DNA from: Solimonas sp041659605
GTDB lineage: Bacteria > Pseudomonadota > Gammaproteobacteria > Nevskiales > Nevskiaceae
Direction of reading: 5' to 3'
Assembly (NCBI GenBank): GCA_041659605.1
Contig: JBAZXW010000016.1
Span: forward strand, 30,201 to 94,200
DNA: 64,000 nt
Shown: positions 8,120 through 18,546 of the stretch, in pieces
How the letters are laid out: each line of letters begins with the position of its first letter
Position numbering within the stretch: position 1 is the first letter of the stretch
Translations under genes and position numbers: made by a program
The notes under the pieces: generated by a model
What the model saw: only the letters and a program-made list of their open reading frames with translations
Told to the model about the DNA's origin: nothing
The model's database searches: none

Positions 8120-8962
8120 ATGAAAAACGACAGCCCCGCCCCCTCCGCACCGCCCGCGGTCTTCGACGTCCAGGACTTCCCGCGCGAAGTCCTGGAGCGC
8201 TCGCGCGAAATTCCGGTCCTGGTCGATTTCTGGGCGCCGTGGTGCGGGCCGTGCAAGGCGCTGACGCCGGCGATCGAGGCCGCGGTACTCAAGTTTGCCG
8301 GCCGCGTCGTGCTTGCCAAGGTCAATACCGACGTGCACCAGGACTGGGCGCAGCGCGCCGGCGTGCGCGGTATCCCCAACGTCAAGCTGATCGTCGGCGG
8401 CCGCGTCGTCGACGAGTTCACCGGTGCGCTGCCGCAATCCGGCGTCGAGCAGTTCCTGGAACGCACGCTGCCGCCGCCGCCCACCGACATCCTTGCCGAC
8501 GTCGACGCGCTGCTCGCCGAAGGCCACATCGCCGACGCGCAGGCCTTGCTGATGCATGCCGCGCAGGACCCGGACGCGCCGGCCGGCGTGTGGCTGCGCC
8601 TCGCGCGCATGCTGTTGCTCGACGATCCTCGCACCACGCAGCACCTGCTCGCGCGCATCCCGGACGACGCCAAGGAGCACGATGACGCGCAGGCGATGCT
8701 GCGCGTACTCGACTACCTGCACACCGCGCCGACCGCCAGCCTGCCGGAATCGCCGGGCCGTGCGGCTTATGTCGCGGCGGCGCAGCAGCTGGCCGCGAGT
8801 CAGATCGAGGCCGCGATGGACAGCCTGATCGAGTCGGTGCGCGCCGATCGCAAGTTCGAGGAAGACGTCGCGCGCAAACGCCTGGTCGACCTGTTCGCCT
8901 GGCTCGGCTCGGCCGACGAGCGCACGCGCGAGTACCGCATGCGCCTGTACGACGTGCTTTAG
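8120..8962 (+). CDS. cnoX: Thioredoxin-fold chaperedoxin CnoX/YbbN-like
   Basis: 280 aa. An N-terminal thioredoxin domain (about residues 15-125) with the active site W41-CGPC (C42, C45) is followed by about 150 residues of TPR-like helices, the architecture of YbbN/CnoX, which protects substrates from oxidative aggregation and hands them to chaperones. E. coli YbbN has lost the first cysteine; this copy keeps both and so could be a true oxidoreductase. I chose the ATG at 8120; in-frame GTG codons at 8090 and 8108 are possible earlier starts. Its last bases overlap the convergent hydrolase gene. Confidence 0.9.
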   Translation: MKNDSPAPSAPPAVFDVQDFPREVLERSREIPVLVDFWAPWCGPCKALTPAIEAAVLKFAGRVVLAKVNTDVHQDWAQRAGVRGIPNVKLIVGGRVVDEFTGALPQSGVEQFLERTLPPPPTDILADVDALLAEGHIADAQALLMHAAQDPDAPAGVWLRLARMLLLDDPRTTQHLLARIPDDAKEHDDAQAMLRVLDYLHTAPTASLPESPGRAAYVAAAQQLAASQIEAAMDSLIESVRADRKFEEDVARKRLVDLFAWLGSADERTREYRMRLYDVL

Positions 8963-9819
8963 TCCGCGCCCACAATCGCGTCGAGCCAGTCGGCGGTCTG
9001 CGTCCAGAAGCGGTCGCGCATCCGCGGCTGGAAATAGCCGAAGTGGCCGATGGCGTCCGGGCGTCGCACGTCGATGTGGCGCCGGTCGATCTGCGCGGTC
9101 GGGTAACGCGCGACGAGCGCATCGACCGCTGCAGGCACCGCGAAGTCGTCGTCCGAGAAGGAGTACGCCAGCATCGGCACCGCCATCTGCGCGTAGTGCG
9201 CCGTGTCGAGCGCGTGGCGCGGATCGAACAGATAGCCGGGGCTGAGTCCCCAGCGCGCCCAGTCGCGCATCGCGCCGGCCGGCACATCGACCGAGGAAAA
9301 GCCGATCCGACGTGCCGGAAAATACGGCCCATTGCGGCTGAGCAGCGGCGTCAGCACGCGCCACATCAGCAGCATGCGCAGCCTCGGCAGCAGCGGATAC
9401 AGCCGCGGATCGGGGCAGGACGCGCCAACCAGAACCAGAGCGGCGAGCCCTTCGCTCTCCGATGTCAGCCCGGGCAGCTGGCCGCCCAGGCTGTGACCGA
9501 CCAGCACGCGCCGCTGCGCCGTCGAGTTTTCCCAGAGCCAGCGCAACGCGGCGTCGACGTCGAGCCGGCCCCAGTCGGCGAGGCGAATCGAGGCCGCGTC
9601 GCAGTCGCGCCCGGAGTCGCCGATGCCGCGATAGTCGATGCTCAGCACGTCATAGCCCTGCCCGGCGAGAAACTGCGCGAACGGCTGGTAGAAGCGGCGC
9701 GGTACGCCCAGCGCCGGCGCGATCAGCACGGCAGCGCGGTCGCCGCCGCGATAGCGACTCGCATCGATGTGCGCACCATCGGCGCAGGCGATGTGCAGCG
9801 GAGCAGGGTCGAAAGGCAT
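8959..9819 (-). CDS. Alpha/beta hydrolase (COG4757-like)
   Basis: 286 aa cytoplasmic alpha/beta hydrolase. The nucleophile elbow is G-H-S110-L-G-G-Q, the oxyanion region reads IAPALGVPRRFYQPFA (about 33-48), and the strand-loop VLSIDYRGIGDSG (about 58-70) is typical. An acidic residue in FSDDDFAVP and the histidine in DAIGHFGYF near residue 262 complete a probable triad. It resembles the predicted serine hydrolases of COG4757; the substrate is unknown. It converges with cnoX (4-bp overlap) and follows the small membrane-protein genes by about 10 bp, so it may be the third gene of that minus-strand unit. Confidence 0.85.
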   Translation of the reverse strand: MPFDPAPLHIACADGAHIDASRYRGGDRAAVLIAPALGVPRRFYQPFAQFLAGQGYDVLSIDYRGIGDSGRDCDAASIRLADWGRLDVDAALRWLWENSTAQRRVLVGHSLGGQLPGLTSESEGLAALVLVGASCPDPRLYPLLPRLRMLLMWRVLTPLLSRNGPYFPARRIGFSSVDVPAGAMRDWARWGLSPGYLFDPRHALDTAHYAQMAVPMLAYSFSDDDFAVPAAVDALVARYPTAQIDRRHIDVRRPDAIGHFGYFQPRMRDRFWTQTADWLDAIVGAD

Positions 9820-9828
9820 GGCGGCGGC

Positions 9829-10206
9829 TCAGGTGGCGCTGTGCAAATGGTGCACGAGGACGACCGCCAGTCCCAGCGCAATCGGGATATCGATCAACGC
9901 GACGCGACGCAGGGCGGCGGACAGTTCGGGTGCCTGCAACGCAAGCAGGCAGAAGCCCGCCGTGCTGATCAGGCCGGCCGTCAGCATCGCCGTCCGCAGA
10001 GAAGGCACCGCCACTGCCGCCAGCAGACCCGCGCCGAGCACCCCGAACAGCAGCGCGCGATGCCGCAGCATCAGCAGCAGGCCCGGGTCGGTGATGGCGA
10101 CGGCGTAAAGCTTCTGCAGCGGGCGCGCGCCGAGCATTCCGCTGGCCGGCAGCAGATGGACCATGCCGGCGACGATCAGCACGGCGCGCGTCAGCCACTC
10201 GCTCAC
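9829..10206 (-). CDS. Small integral membrane protein, unknown function
   Basis: 125 aa with four hydrophobic segments (about residues 5-22, 50-70, 75-92 and 102-120). A GTG start at 10206 overlaps the stop of the preceding DUF2834 gene by 4 bp (GTGA), which both fixes the start and indicates translational coupling. The phrase RPLQKLYAVAITDPGLLLMLRHRALLFG resembles small uncharacterised membrane proteins of proteobacteria (phosphopantetheine adenylyltransferase-annotated by error in some genomes); no function can be given. It belongs with the DUF2834 gene and possibly the hydrolase. Confidence 0.75.
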   Translation of the reverse strand: MSEWLTRAVLIVAGMVHLLPASGMLGARPLQKLYAVAITDPGLLLMLRHRALLFGVLGAGLLAAVAVPSLRTAMLTAGLISTAGFCLLALQAPELSAALRRVALIDIPIALGLAVVLVHHLHSAT

Positions 10207-10523
10207 GCCAGCACCGTGCGTCCGGCAGGACGGCCGAGCAGGCCAACCAGCAGGTACAGCAGCGGCCCGAAGGACCCGGCCAGCACGGTGATCGCGACGT
10301 AAGGCCAGACGTTGCGCCCGCTGCGGCGCGCGTCGGCGAACATCCACACCATTGCGAGCGTGCAGACGATGATCAGGTCGACAATGACCTGCCAACCTGC
10401 GGTGTTGGCGAGCTGATGCTGCCAGATGCCCATGTAGCCGTGCTCCACCATCGCGTAGCCGCTGAGCACGGCGAAGTCGAGGGTGACCAGGGCGAGGACG
10501 ACAAGAAGAACAGTGCGGTTCAC
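10203..10523 (-). CDS. DUF2834-like small membrane protein
   Basis: 106 aa with three predicted membrane helices. The C-terminal part (ADARRSGRNVWPYVAITVLA then GSFGPLLYLL) matches the DUF2834 pattern. The start is a GTG at 10523, preceded by AGGAGA six bases upstream; longer upstream frames lack a ribosome site. It is transcribed divergently from the XRE regulator, with an ATTACC-n5-GGTAAT palindrome between them, so it is probably the regulator's target. Function unknown. Confidence 0.8.
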   Translation of the reverse strand: MNRTVLLVVLALVTLDFAVLSGYAMVEHGYMGIWQHQLANTAGWQVIVDLIIVCTLAMVWMFADARRSGRNVWPYVAITVLAGSFGPLLYLLVGLLGRPAGRTVLA

Positions 10524-10622
10524 GGCATATCTCCTGTTAAAGGGGCTTGTTGATGGGACCTGTTGATGGGGCCAGTGGTGGAACAACGGTCGGCACCTTG
10601 CGCCACCGGATGCGGTCGCTCA

Positions 10623-10639
10623 ATTACCTGCCGGGTAAT
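10623..10639. promoter_or_regulatory. Operator palindrome ATTACC-n5-GGTAAT
   Basis: A perfect 6-bp inverted repeat with a 5-bp spacer lies in the 149-bp divergent gap between the DUF2834 operon and the XRE/MmyB regulator gene, 33 bp upstream of the regulator ATG. Its position and dyad symmetry suit a homodimeric helix-turn-helix protein, most simply the adjacent regulator itself. Confidence 0.55.
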
Positions 10640-10672
10640 CGCAGCGCGCGCACGACATGCCAGAATCGACGC

Positions 10673-11497
10673 ATGCTCACGCATTCCGATCACGCCCCGT
10701 TCGGCCGGCTGCTGCGCGACTGCCGGCGCTCGCGGCGCCTGTCGCAGCTCGACCTCGCGCTGCACGCCGAAGTCTCGCAACGGCATCTGAGCTTCCTCGA
10801 ATCCGGCCGCGCGCAGCCCAGCCGCGAGATGGTCGTGCAGCTTGCGCAGGCGCTCGACCTGCCGCTGCGCGAGCGCAACCGCCTGCTGCAGGGCGCCGGC
10901 TTCGCGGGGCTTTATCCGCAGCGCCGGCTCGAAGCCGCGGACATGCAGCCGGTGCAGGCCGCACTCAGCATGCTGTTGCGCCATCACGAGCCCTATCCGG
11001 CCGTGGTCGTCGACCGCGCCTGGAATCTGGTGATGGCCAACGACGCGATGGGCCGGGTGCTGGCTATGTCCGGCGACCCGGACGCGCGCTGGCGCAAGGT
11101 CTGCGGCGACGGTCCGCGCAACATCATGAAGATGACCTTTCACGCCGACGGGCTGCGGCCGCTGATCGCCAATCTCGACGAGATCGCGCCGCCGTTCCTG
11201 GCGCGCACCGCACGCGAGGCGCTGGAGCATCCGGAAGTGCAGGACGTGCTCGACGAGGTGCTGCGCTACCCCGGCCTGCCGTCGAAGCTGCGCCACATCG
11301 ATCTGGAGGCGAGCCGACTGCCGGTGCTGCCGACGCATTTCCGCCTCGGCAACGTCGACCTGCGCATGTTCTCGATGATGACCACCTTCGGCACACCGCA
11401 GGACGTCACCGCCGACGATCTGCGCGTCGAGAGTTTCTTTCCGGCGGACGAAAGCAGTGCGGCGCTGCTGAAGATGCTGGCGGGAAATACACGGTAG
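10673..11497 (+). CDS. XRE-family regulator with MmyB-like ligand-binding domain
   Basis: 274 aa. An N-terminal Cro/CI-type helix-turn-helix (about residues 6-62, with LSQLDLALHAEVSQRHLSFL) is followed by an MmyB-like PAS-fold domain (about 95-270) containing YPAVVVDRAWNLVMANDA, typical of regulators that bind fatty-acid-like ligands and sit beside dehydrogenases or small membrane proteins. The ATG at 10673 gives the standard family length; in-frame upstream extensions cover the operator palindrome and lack a ribosome site. The TAG stop is formed by the GTAG end of a REPIN repeat. Confidence 0.9.
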   Translation: MLTHSDHAPFGRLLRDCRRSRRLSQLDLALHAEVSQRHLSFLESGRAQPSREMVVQLAQALDLPLRERNRLLQGAGFAGLYPQRRLEAADMQPVQAALSMLLRHHEPYPAVVVDRAWNLVMANDAMGRVLAMSGDPDARWRKVCGDGPRNIMKMTFHADGLRPLIANLDEIAPPFLARTAREALEHPEVQDVLDEVLRYPGLPSKLRHIDLEASRLPVLPTHFRLGNVDLRMFSMMTTFGTPQDVTADDLRVESFFPADESSAALLKMLAGNTR

Positions 11498-11553
11498 CCC
11501 GGGCACAGCCCGGGGTCTGGGGCGCGCGTTACCCCGGACTTCGTCCGGGCTAC
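11494..11553. repeat. REPIN-like palindrome, copy 1
   Basis: A 60-bp element begins GTAGCCCGGG and ends CCGGGCTAC. Each end forms its own hairpin (CCCGGG-n5-CCCGGG and CCCGGAC-TTC-GTCCGGG) and the two are arranged head to head, the layout of paired REP sequences. The 5' GTAG tetranucleotide is the hallmark of REP elements mobilised by RAYT transposases. Its TAG is the stop codon of the XRE regulator. It sits between convergent genes and could also terminate transcription. Confidence 0.75.
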
Positions 11554-11570
11554 GACTCAAGCTGCGACCA

Positions 11571-13060
<1,490 letters not shown>

Positions 13061-13061
<1 letters not shown>

Positions 13062-14137
13062 TAGGTTTCCGGCGGTTCTAGCGGGAGATAGAGGGTGAAT
13101 ACCGTGCAACCCGGCCGACTGCGGCATTCGATCAGCCCTCCGTGGCTGTGCACGAGATACTGTGCAATCGGCAGGCCAAGTCCGGTGCCTTCGGCACGCG
13201 TCGTCACCATCGGATAGAAAATCTTCTCGATCATCGCCGGCGCGATGCCGGTGCCGTTGTCCTCGATATCGATCTGCGCGACCAGCTTGTGGCGCGCTCC
13301 GCCGATCGTGAACTGGCGCCGCGTGCGCGTGCGCAGCACGATCGTGCCGTGCCCGGCCAGCGCCTGCAGCGCGTTGCGCAGGATGTTGAGGACCGCCTGG
13401 ATCAGCTGCTCGCGATCGCCGTGCAGATCCGGAATGCTCGGATCGTAGTCGCGCAGCACCGCGACGTCCGGCGGCGCTTCCGCCTGCACCAGGCGGCGCA
13501 CATGCTCCAGCACTTCGTGCACGTTGAGCCACGCCTTCTGCGGCAGGCGGTTCGGTCCGAGCAGGCGGTTGACCAGGTTCTGCAGCCGGTCCGCCTCCTT
13601 GATGATCACGCGCGTGTATTCGCGATGGCCGTCGTCCGGATACTCGCGTTCCATCAGCTGCGCCGCGCCGCGGATGCCGCCGAGCGGATTCTTGATCTCG
13701 TGTGCGAGGCCGCGGATCAGCTCGCGGCTGGCGTCGAAGTGCGCCAGCAGCTGCTCGTCGCGGGAAATGCGCAGATGGCGATCCACCGCCAATATCTCCA
13801 TCAGCAGGCCGGGCCTCTTGCCGCCGGCGACGAAGGGCGTGACGGTCCAGTCGACGGTGACGCCGGGGCCGTCGTGGCGCTGCAGTTCGATTTCGCGCTC
13901 GATGAAGCCGGTGACGGTCTGCAGCGCATTCTTCAGCCGCGGCTCAAAATTCTTGAAATGCGGGATCGCGTCGACCAGTGCGACGCCCAGGGTCATGCGC
14001 CGCGAGATGCCGAACAGGCTTTCGCAGGCGGAGTTCAGCGTCGCCACCCGCAGGGTGTCGTCCACGGCGATCACGGCCGTGGTCAGGCCATCGAAGACGT
14101 CCTCGGCGGTCACCCGGCTTCTGGAGACCAGTTTCAT
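13061..14137 (-). CDS. ntrB: NtrB nitrogen-regulation sensor histidine kinase
   Basis: 358 aa soluble kinase without membrane helices, as expected for NtrB. A PAS domain (about 10-120) precedes the HisKA motif LAHEIKNPLGG with phospho-acceptor H146, then the HATPase domain with an N-box (QAVLNILRNALQA), DNGTGI and GTGLGLPIAQ. It phosphorylates or dephosphorylates NtrC under PII control. An NtrC-like box 68 bp upstream suggests that the ntrBC pair has its own autoregulated promoter besides any read-through from glnA. Confidence 0.97.
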
Positions 14138-14204
14138 GGTGTCGCCGACGCAAGATGCAGGCCATGCCGGCCCGGCGCTAGCCTAGCGCAGGCAGATGCG
14201 CAAC

Positions 14205-14219
14205 GCACCATTACAGTGC
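14205..14219. promoter_or_regulatory. Candidate NtrC binding site upstream of ntrB
   Basis: GCAC-n7-GTGC symmetry (GCACCATTACAGTGC), the same half-sites and spacing as the enteric NtrC consensus (TGCACCA-n3-TGGTGCA). It lies 68 bp before the ntrB start. A second GCGCA/TGCGC dyad overlaps it on the upstream side. In enterics, NtrC represses its own promoter through such sites. Confidence 0.5.
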
Positions 14220-14242
14220 GCATTATTTGAGTGCGCGCCCCT

Positions 14243-14743
14243 TTATGGTGCCGAAACGATGAAGGGGGTTTCAGCCGAGCGCGCCACCTCGCGTCCGGCC
14301 GGATCGACCACGACGACGCTGAGGTGGTGCTCACCGATGCCGGGCGCCGGCAGCAGTACGCTCATTTCCTCGACCGCCTGGTCGGTGATCGCCCGGCCGT
14401 CGAGCAGATAGATCAGCCGGAAGCCCGCCACCAGCCCCGGCATCACACTCGCCGCCGCAACGGCGCGATCGACGCCCGTGCGCAGCACCTGCCCGGGGGT
14501 CGGCGATTCCACGCTCACTGCGAAGCGCGCCGCCACGCGCAGCGCCTCGGCGGTGTAGAACGTGCGCTGGCCCTTGCCGGGCGTGACCCCGGACAGCGGC
14601 GGCAGCTGGATCGGCTTGGCGCGCTTGTGCGGCGGCCGGTCGGTGTAACGCACCGAGCCGTCGGGCGCGACGTCGCGATAAATATCGTCCGCCGACGCGG
14701 GGACAGACAGAACGAACAGCAGCGCGAACAAGCCAAACTTCAT
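14243..14743 (-). CDS. DUF4124-domain secreted protein of the glnA-ntrB interval
   Basis: 166 aa. A signal peptide (about 1-18, cleavage after ASA) is followed by a DUF4124 domain (DIYRDVAPDGSVRYTDRPPH, about 20-39), then a beta-rich C-terminal half reminiscent of Ig-like carbohydrate or protein-binding folds (VESPTPGQVLRT ... LLPAPGIGEHHLSVVVVDPAGREV). DUF4124 genes between glnA and ntrB are common in Pseudomonas and Xanthomonadales relatives, but the function is unknown. A strong hairpin separates it from glnA, so its expression may depend on partial read-through. Confidence 0.85.
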   Translation of the reverse strand: MKFGLFALLFVLSVPASADDIYRDVAPDGSVRYTDRPPHKRAKPIQLPPLSGVTPGKGQRTFYTAEALRVAARFAVSVESPTPGQVLRTGVDRAVAAASVMPGLVAGFRLIYLLDGRAITDQAVEEMSVLLPAPGIGEHHLSVVVVDPAGREVARSAETPFIVSAP

Positions 14744-14760
14744 GTCGACAGCATAAAAGA

Positions 14761-14786
14761 AGAAACCCCGCCTTGGCGGGGTTTCT
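14761..14786 (-). terminator. Rho-independent terminator after glnA
   Basis: Perfect 12-bp arms (AGAAACCCCGCC / GGCGGGGTTTCT) closed by TT, 19 bp past the glnA stop and followed on the minus strand by CTTTTA. It should reduce transcription into the DUF4124 and ntrBC genes. Confidence 0.8.
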
Positions 14787-14804
14787 TGTGATGCAGCACT
14801 CTGA

Positions 14805-16214
<1,410 letters not shown>

Positions 16215-16298
16215 GGGTCTCTCCTAATAACTGGGACTAAAACTAGGGACGGTAAACGGTTCGCAGCGGACCAGCCCGCTCGGCGTGCGCCAAAATGA

Positions 16299-16314
16299 AG
16301 CATGAAGCATGCCA
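16299..16314 (-). promoter_or_regulatory. Sigma54 promoter of glnA
   Basis: On the minus strand TGGCATGCTTCATGCT gives the -24 GG and -12 GC elements separated by exactly 10 bp, the invariant sigma54 spacing. It lies 85 bp upstream of the glnA ATG, leaving a leader of about 70 nt. I found no convincing NtrC box immediately upstream, so this is supported by spacing and context only. Confidence 0.55.
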
Positions 16315-16368
16315 CGCTCGGGATGCAGCCCGGGCCGTGGGGCCGGAAACGGGGCCGCGTATCCTAGC

Positions 16369-17037
16369 CTAAGATCCACCGTCGGCGTACGCCGCCAGCG
16401 TCCCCTCGCACGCGTGCTGATATCCCGGCAGCAGGTCGTCCGCTGCGGAGGCGGTGATGCCCAGATCGCGCAGACGGCCATCGCGCAGGCCGTAGACCCA
16501 GCCGTGCACCGAAAGCGTCTGCCCGCGCTGCCAAGCATCTTCGACCACCGTGGTCTGGCACACATGCAGCACCTGCTCGATCACGTTGAGCTCGCACAGG
16601 CAGTCATGGCGGCGCTCGGCGTCGACGATGCGATCGAGCTGCGGCTGGTGCCGATCCGACACGTCGCGGATATGGCGCAGCCAGTTGTCGGCGATGCCGA
16701 CGCGCTGCTTGTGCATCGCCGCGTGCACGCCGGAACAGCCGTAGTGGCCGACAACCATGACATGGCGCACCTGCAGCACGTCGACGGCGAACTGCATCAC
16801 CGACAGGCAGTTGAAGTCGGTGTGCACGACGACGTTGGCGATGTTGCGATGGACGAACACCTCTCCCGGCGGCAGGCCGAGAATTTCGTTGGCCGGCACG
16901 CGCGAATCGGCGCAACCGATCCACAGGTACTGCGGCCTCTGCCCCTGCGCGAGCCGCTGAAAATATGCCGGATCCTCGGCGACGCGCTCCGCGGCCCAAG
17001 CCTGGTTCTGCTGCAACAGCGGCTGAAGAATGTCCAT
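16369..17037 (-). CDS. can: Beta-class carbonic anhydrase
   Basis: 222 aa zinc enzyme that interconverts CO2 and bicarbonate in the cytoplasm. All ligands line up with E. coli Can: C42 and D44 in CADSR, H98 and C101 in GHYGCSG; R46 would pair with D44. The ATG at 17037 gives the family start (MDILQPLLQQNQAW). It lies alone on the minus strand upstream of glnA and divergent from the antiporter, consistent with a housekeeping bicarbonate supply or pH role. Confidence 0.96.
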   Translation of the reverse strand: MDILQPLLQQNQAWAAERVAEDPAYFQRLAQGQRPQYLWIGCADSRVPANEILGLPPGEVFVHRNIANVVVHTDFNCLSVMQFAVDVLQVRHVMVVGHYGCSGVHAAMHKQRVGIADNWLRHIRDVSDRHQPQLDRIVDAERRHDCLCELNVIEQVLHVCQTTVVEDAWQRGQTLSVHGWVYGLRDGRLRDLGITASAADDLLPGYQHACEGTLAAYADGGS

Positions 17038-17118
17038 GCGCCGGCGAATATACACGCCGACGTTGACCGCCGCGGCGGGGGCATGACACCGTAAGTACCC
17101 ATTCCTTTCCGTCCGACG

Positions 17119-18486
17119 ATGCGCCCGTTCGCGCTGGCTTACCTCATCGCCGTTGCCGCCAGCGTGCTGGTCATCGGTGTCCTGCTCCAGCTGGGACTGA
17201 CCCAGTACGCGTCTCCCGGAAACTGGGCGCCGCACGCGGCGATTCATCTGAACGGAACCCGCGCACCGCTGGGCCTGCTGCTGGTGCAGATCGCCGTCGT
17301 GCTGTTCGTCGCGCGCACGGTCGGCGCGCTGTTCCGCAAGCTCGGCCAGCCGGCGGTGATCGGCGAAATCGTCGCCGGCCTGCTGCTCGGTCCGTCGGTG
17401 CTCGGCACCCTCGCGCCATCGGCGCTGGCCGCCCTGTTTCCCGCGGCGACGCTGGCGCCGCTGGCCCTGCTCAGCCAGCTCGGCGTGCTGCTGTTCATGT
17501 TCCTCGTCGGCCTGGACCTCGACTTGGGCAGCCTGCGCGACAAGGCGCGCAGCGCGGTGATCGTCAGCCACACCAGCATCTTCGTGCCGTTCCTGCTCGG
17601 GGTCGGACTGGTGCTGGTCGCCTACCCGCAGCTGGCCGCGCCCGGCGTGCCCTTCGACGCGCTGGCGCTGTTCATGGGCATCGCGATGAGCGTCACCGCG
17701 TTTCCGGTACTCGCCCGCATCCTCGAAGAACGCGGCCTGCTGCAGACGGCCCTGGGCCGGAACGCGATCGCCTGCGCGGCGATCGACGACGTCAGTGCCT
17801 GGTGCCTGCTGGCCTTCGTCGTCGCGCTCGCCGAAGCGCGGAACCCGCTGACCGCCGGCGCGACGGTGGCGCTCAGTGCCTTGTTCATCTGGGCCATGTG
17901 GTTCGCGGTACGGCCGCTGCTCGCGCGCCTGGCGCGGCTGCGCACCGAACGCGGGGATGAACCGCTGGGCACCAGCGCCGCGGTCATCGTGCTGATGTGC
18001 GCGGCTGCCGCGACCGAGGCGATCGGCATCCACGCGCTGTTCGGCGCGTTCATGGCGGGCCTGGCGATGCCCAAGGACGCGCTGCTGCGCGAGCGCCTGC
18101 GCGAACGCCTGCACAGCTTCGCGACCGTCATTCTGCTGCCGCTGTTCTTCGCGCTCACCGGCCTGCGCACCGAGCTCGGACTGCTTGGCGGCGCTTCGGA
18201 CTTCGCGCTGTGCGCCGCCATCGTGCTGATCGCCGTCGCCGGCAAGCTCGGCGGCAGCGCGGTCGCGGCGCGCCTGACCGGGGCGCCCTGGCGCGAGGCG
18301 CTGACCATCGGCGCACTGATGAACACGCGCGGGCTGATGGAACTGGTCGTGCTCAACCTCGGCTACGACCTCGGCATCCTGTCGCCGCGCGTGTTCACGA
18401 TGATGGTGGTCATGGCACTCGCGACCACGATGATGACCGGTCCGCTGCTGTCGCTGTTGCGGCCACGCGCCGCAGGGCACGGGTGA
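17119..18486 (+). CDS. CPA2-family cation:proton antiporter (Kef-type membrane domain)
   Basis: 455 aa with about 12-13 hydrophobic helices. The family signature appears as LFRKLGQPAVIGEIVAGLLL then GPSVLG (about 74-99), and the ion-binding helix region as LLFMFLVGLDLD (about 130). There is no C-terminal RCK/TrkA-N domain, so this is the membrane module alone, like many Na+/H+ or K+/H+ antiporters of unknown specificity. It is divergent from carbonic anhydrase, a pairing that would suit pH homeostasis, though that link is only positional. Confidence 0.9.
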   Translation: MRPFALAYLIAVAASVLVIGVLLQLGLTQYASPGNWAPHAAIHLNGTRAPLGLLLVQIAVVLFVARTVGALFRKLGQPAVIGEIVAGLLLGPSVLGTLAPSALAALFPAATLAPLALLSQLGVLLFMFLVGLDLDLGSLRDKARSAVIVSHTSIFVPFLLGVGLVLVAYPQLAAPGVPFDALALFMGIAMSVTAFPVLARILEERGLLQTALGRNAIACAAIDDVSAWCLLAFVVALAEARNPLTAGATVALSALFIWAMWFAVRPLLARLARLRTERGDEPLGTSAAVIVLMCAAAATEAIGIHALFGAFMAGLAMPKDALLRERLRERLHSFATVILLPLFFALTGLRTELGLLGGASDFALCAAIVLIAVAGKLGGSAVAARLTGAPWREALTIGALMNTRGLMELVVLNLGYDLGILSPRVFTMMVVMALATTMMTGPLLSLLRPRAAGHG

Positions 18487-18507
18487 CCGGGTTGCCCCTT
18501 GTCCGAT

Positions 18508-18516
18508 TGATATACT
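18508..18516 (+). promoter_or_regulatory. Extended -10 promoter of glyQ
   Basis: TGATATACT is an extended -10 (TG-n-TATACT) located about 30 bp upstream of the glyQ start in the gap after the antiporter gene. No good -35 is placed at 17 bp, which extended -10 promoters tolerate. Confidence 0.4.
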
Positions 18517-18546
18517 CGCGCCCCTTTTTGCGCATGGCCTGAATCC

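Noticed and set aside
10548..10573. Tandem 13-bp repeat (TGTTGATGGGACC, TGTTGATGGGGCC) near the DUF2834 start
   Set aside because: Only two units, no wider pattern and no clear role.
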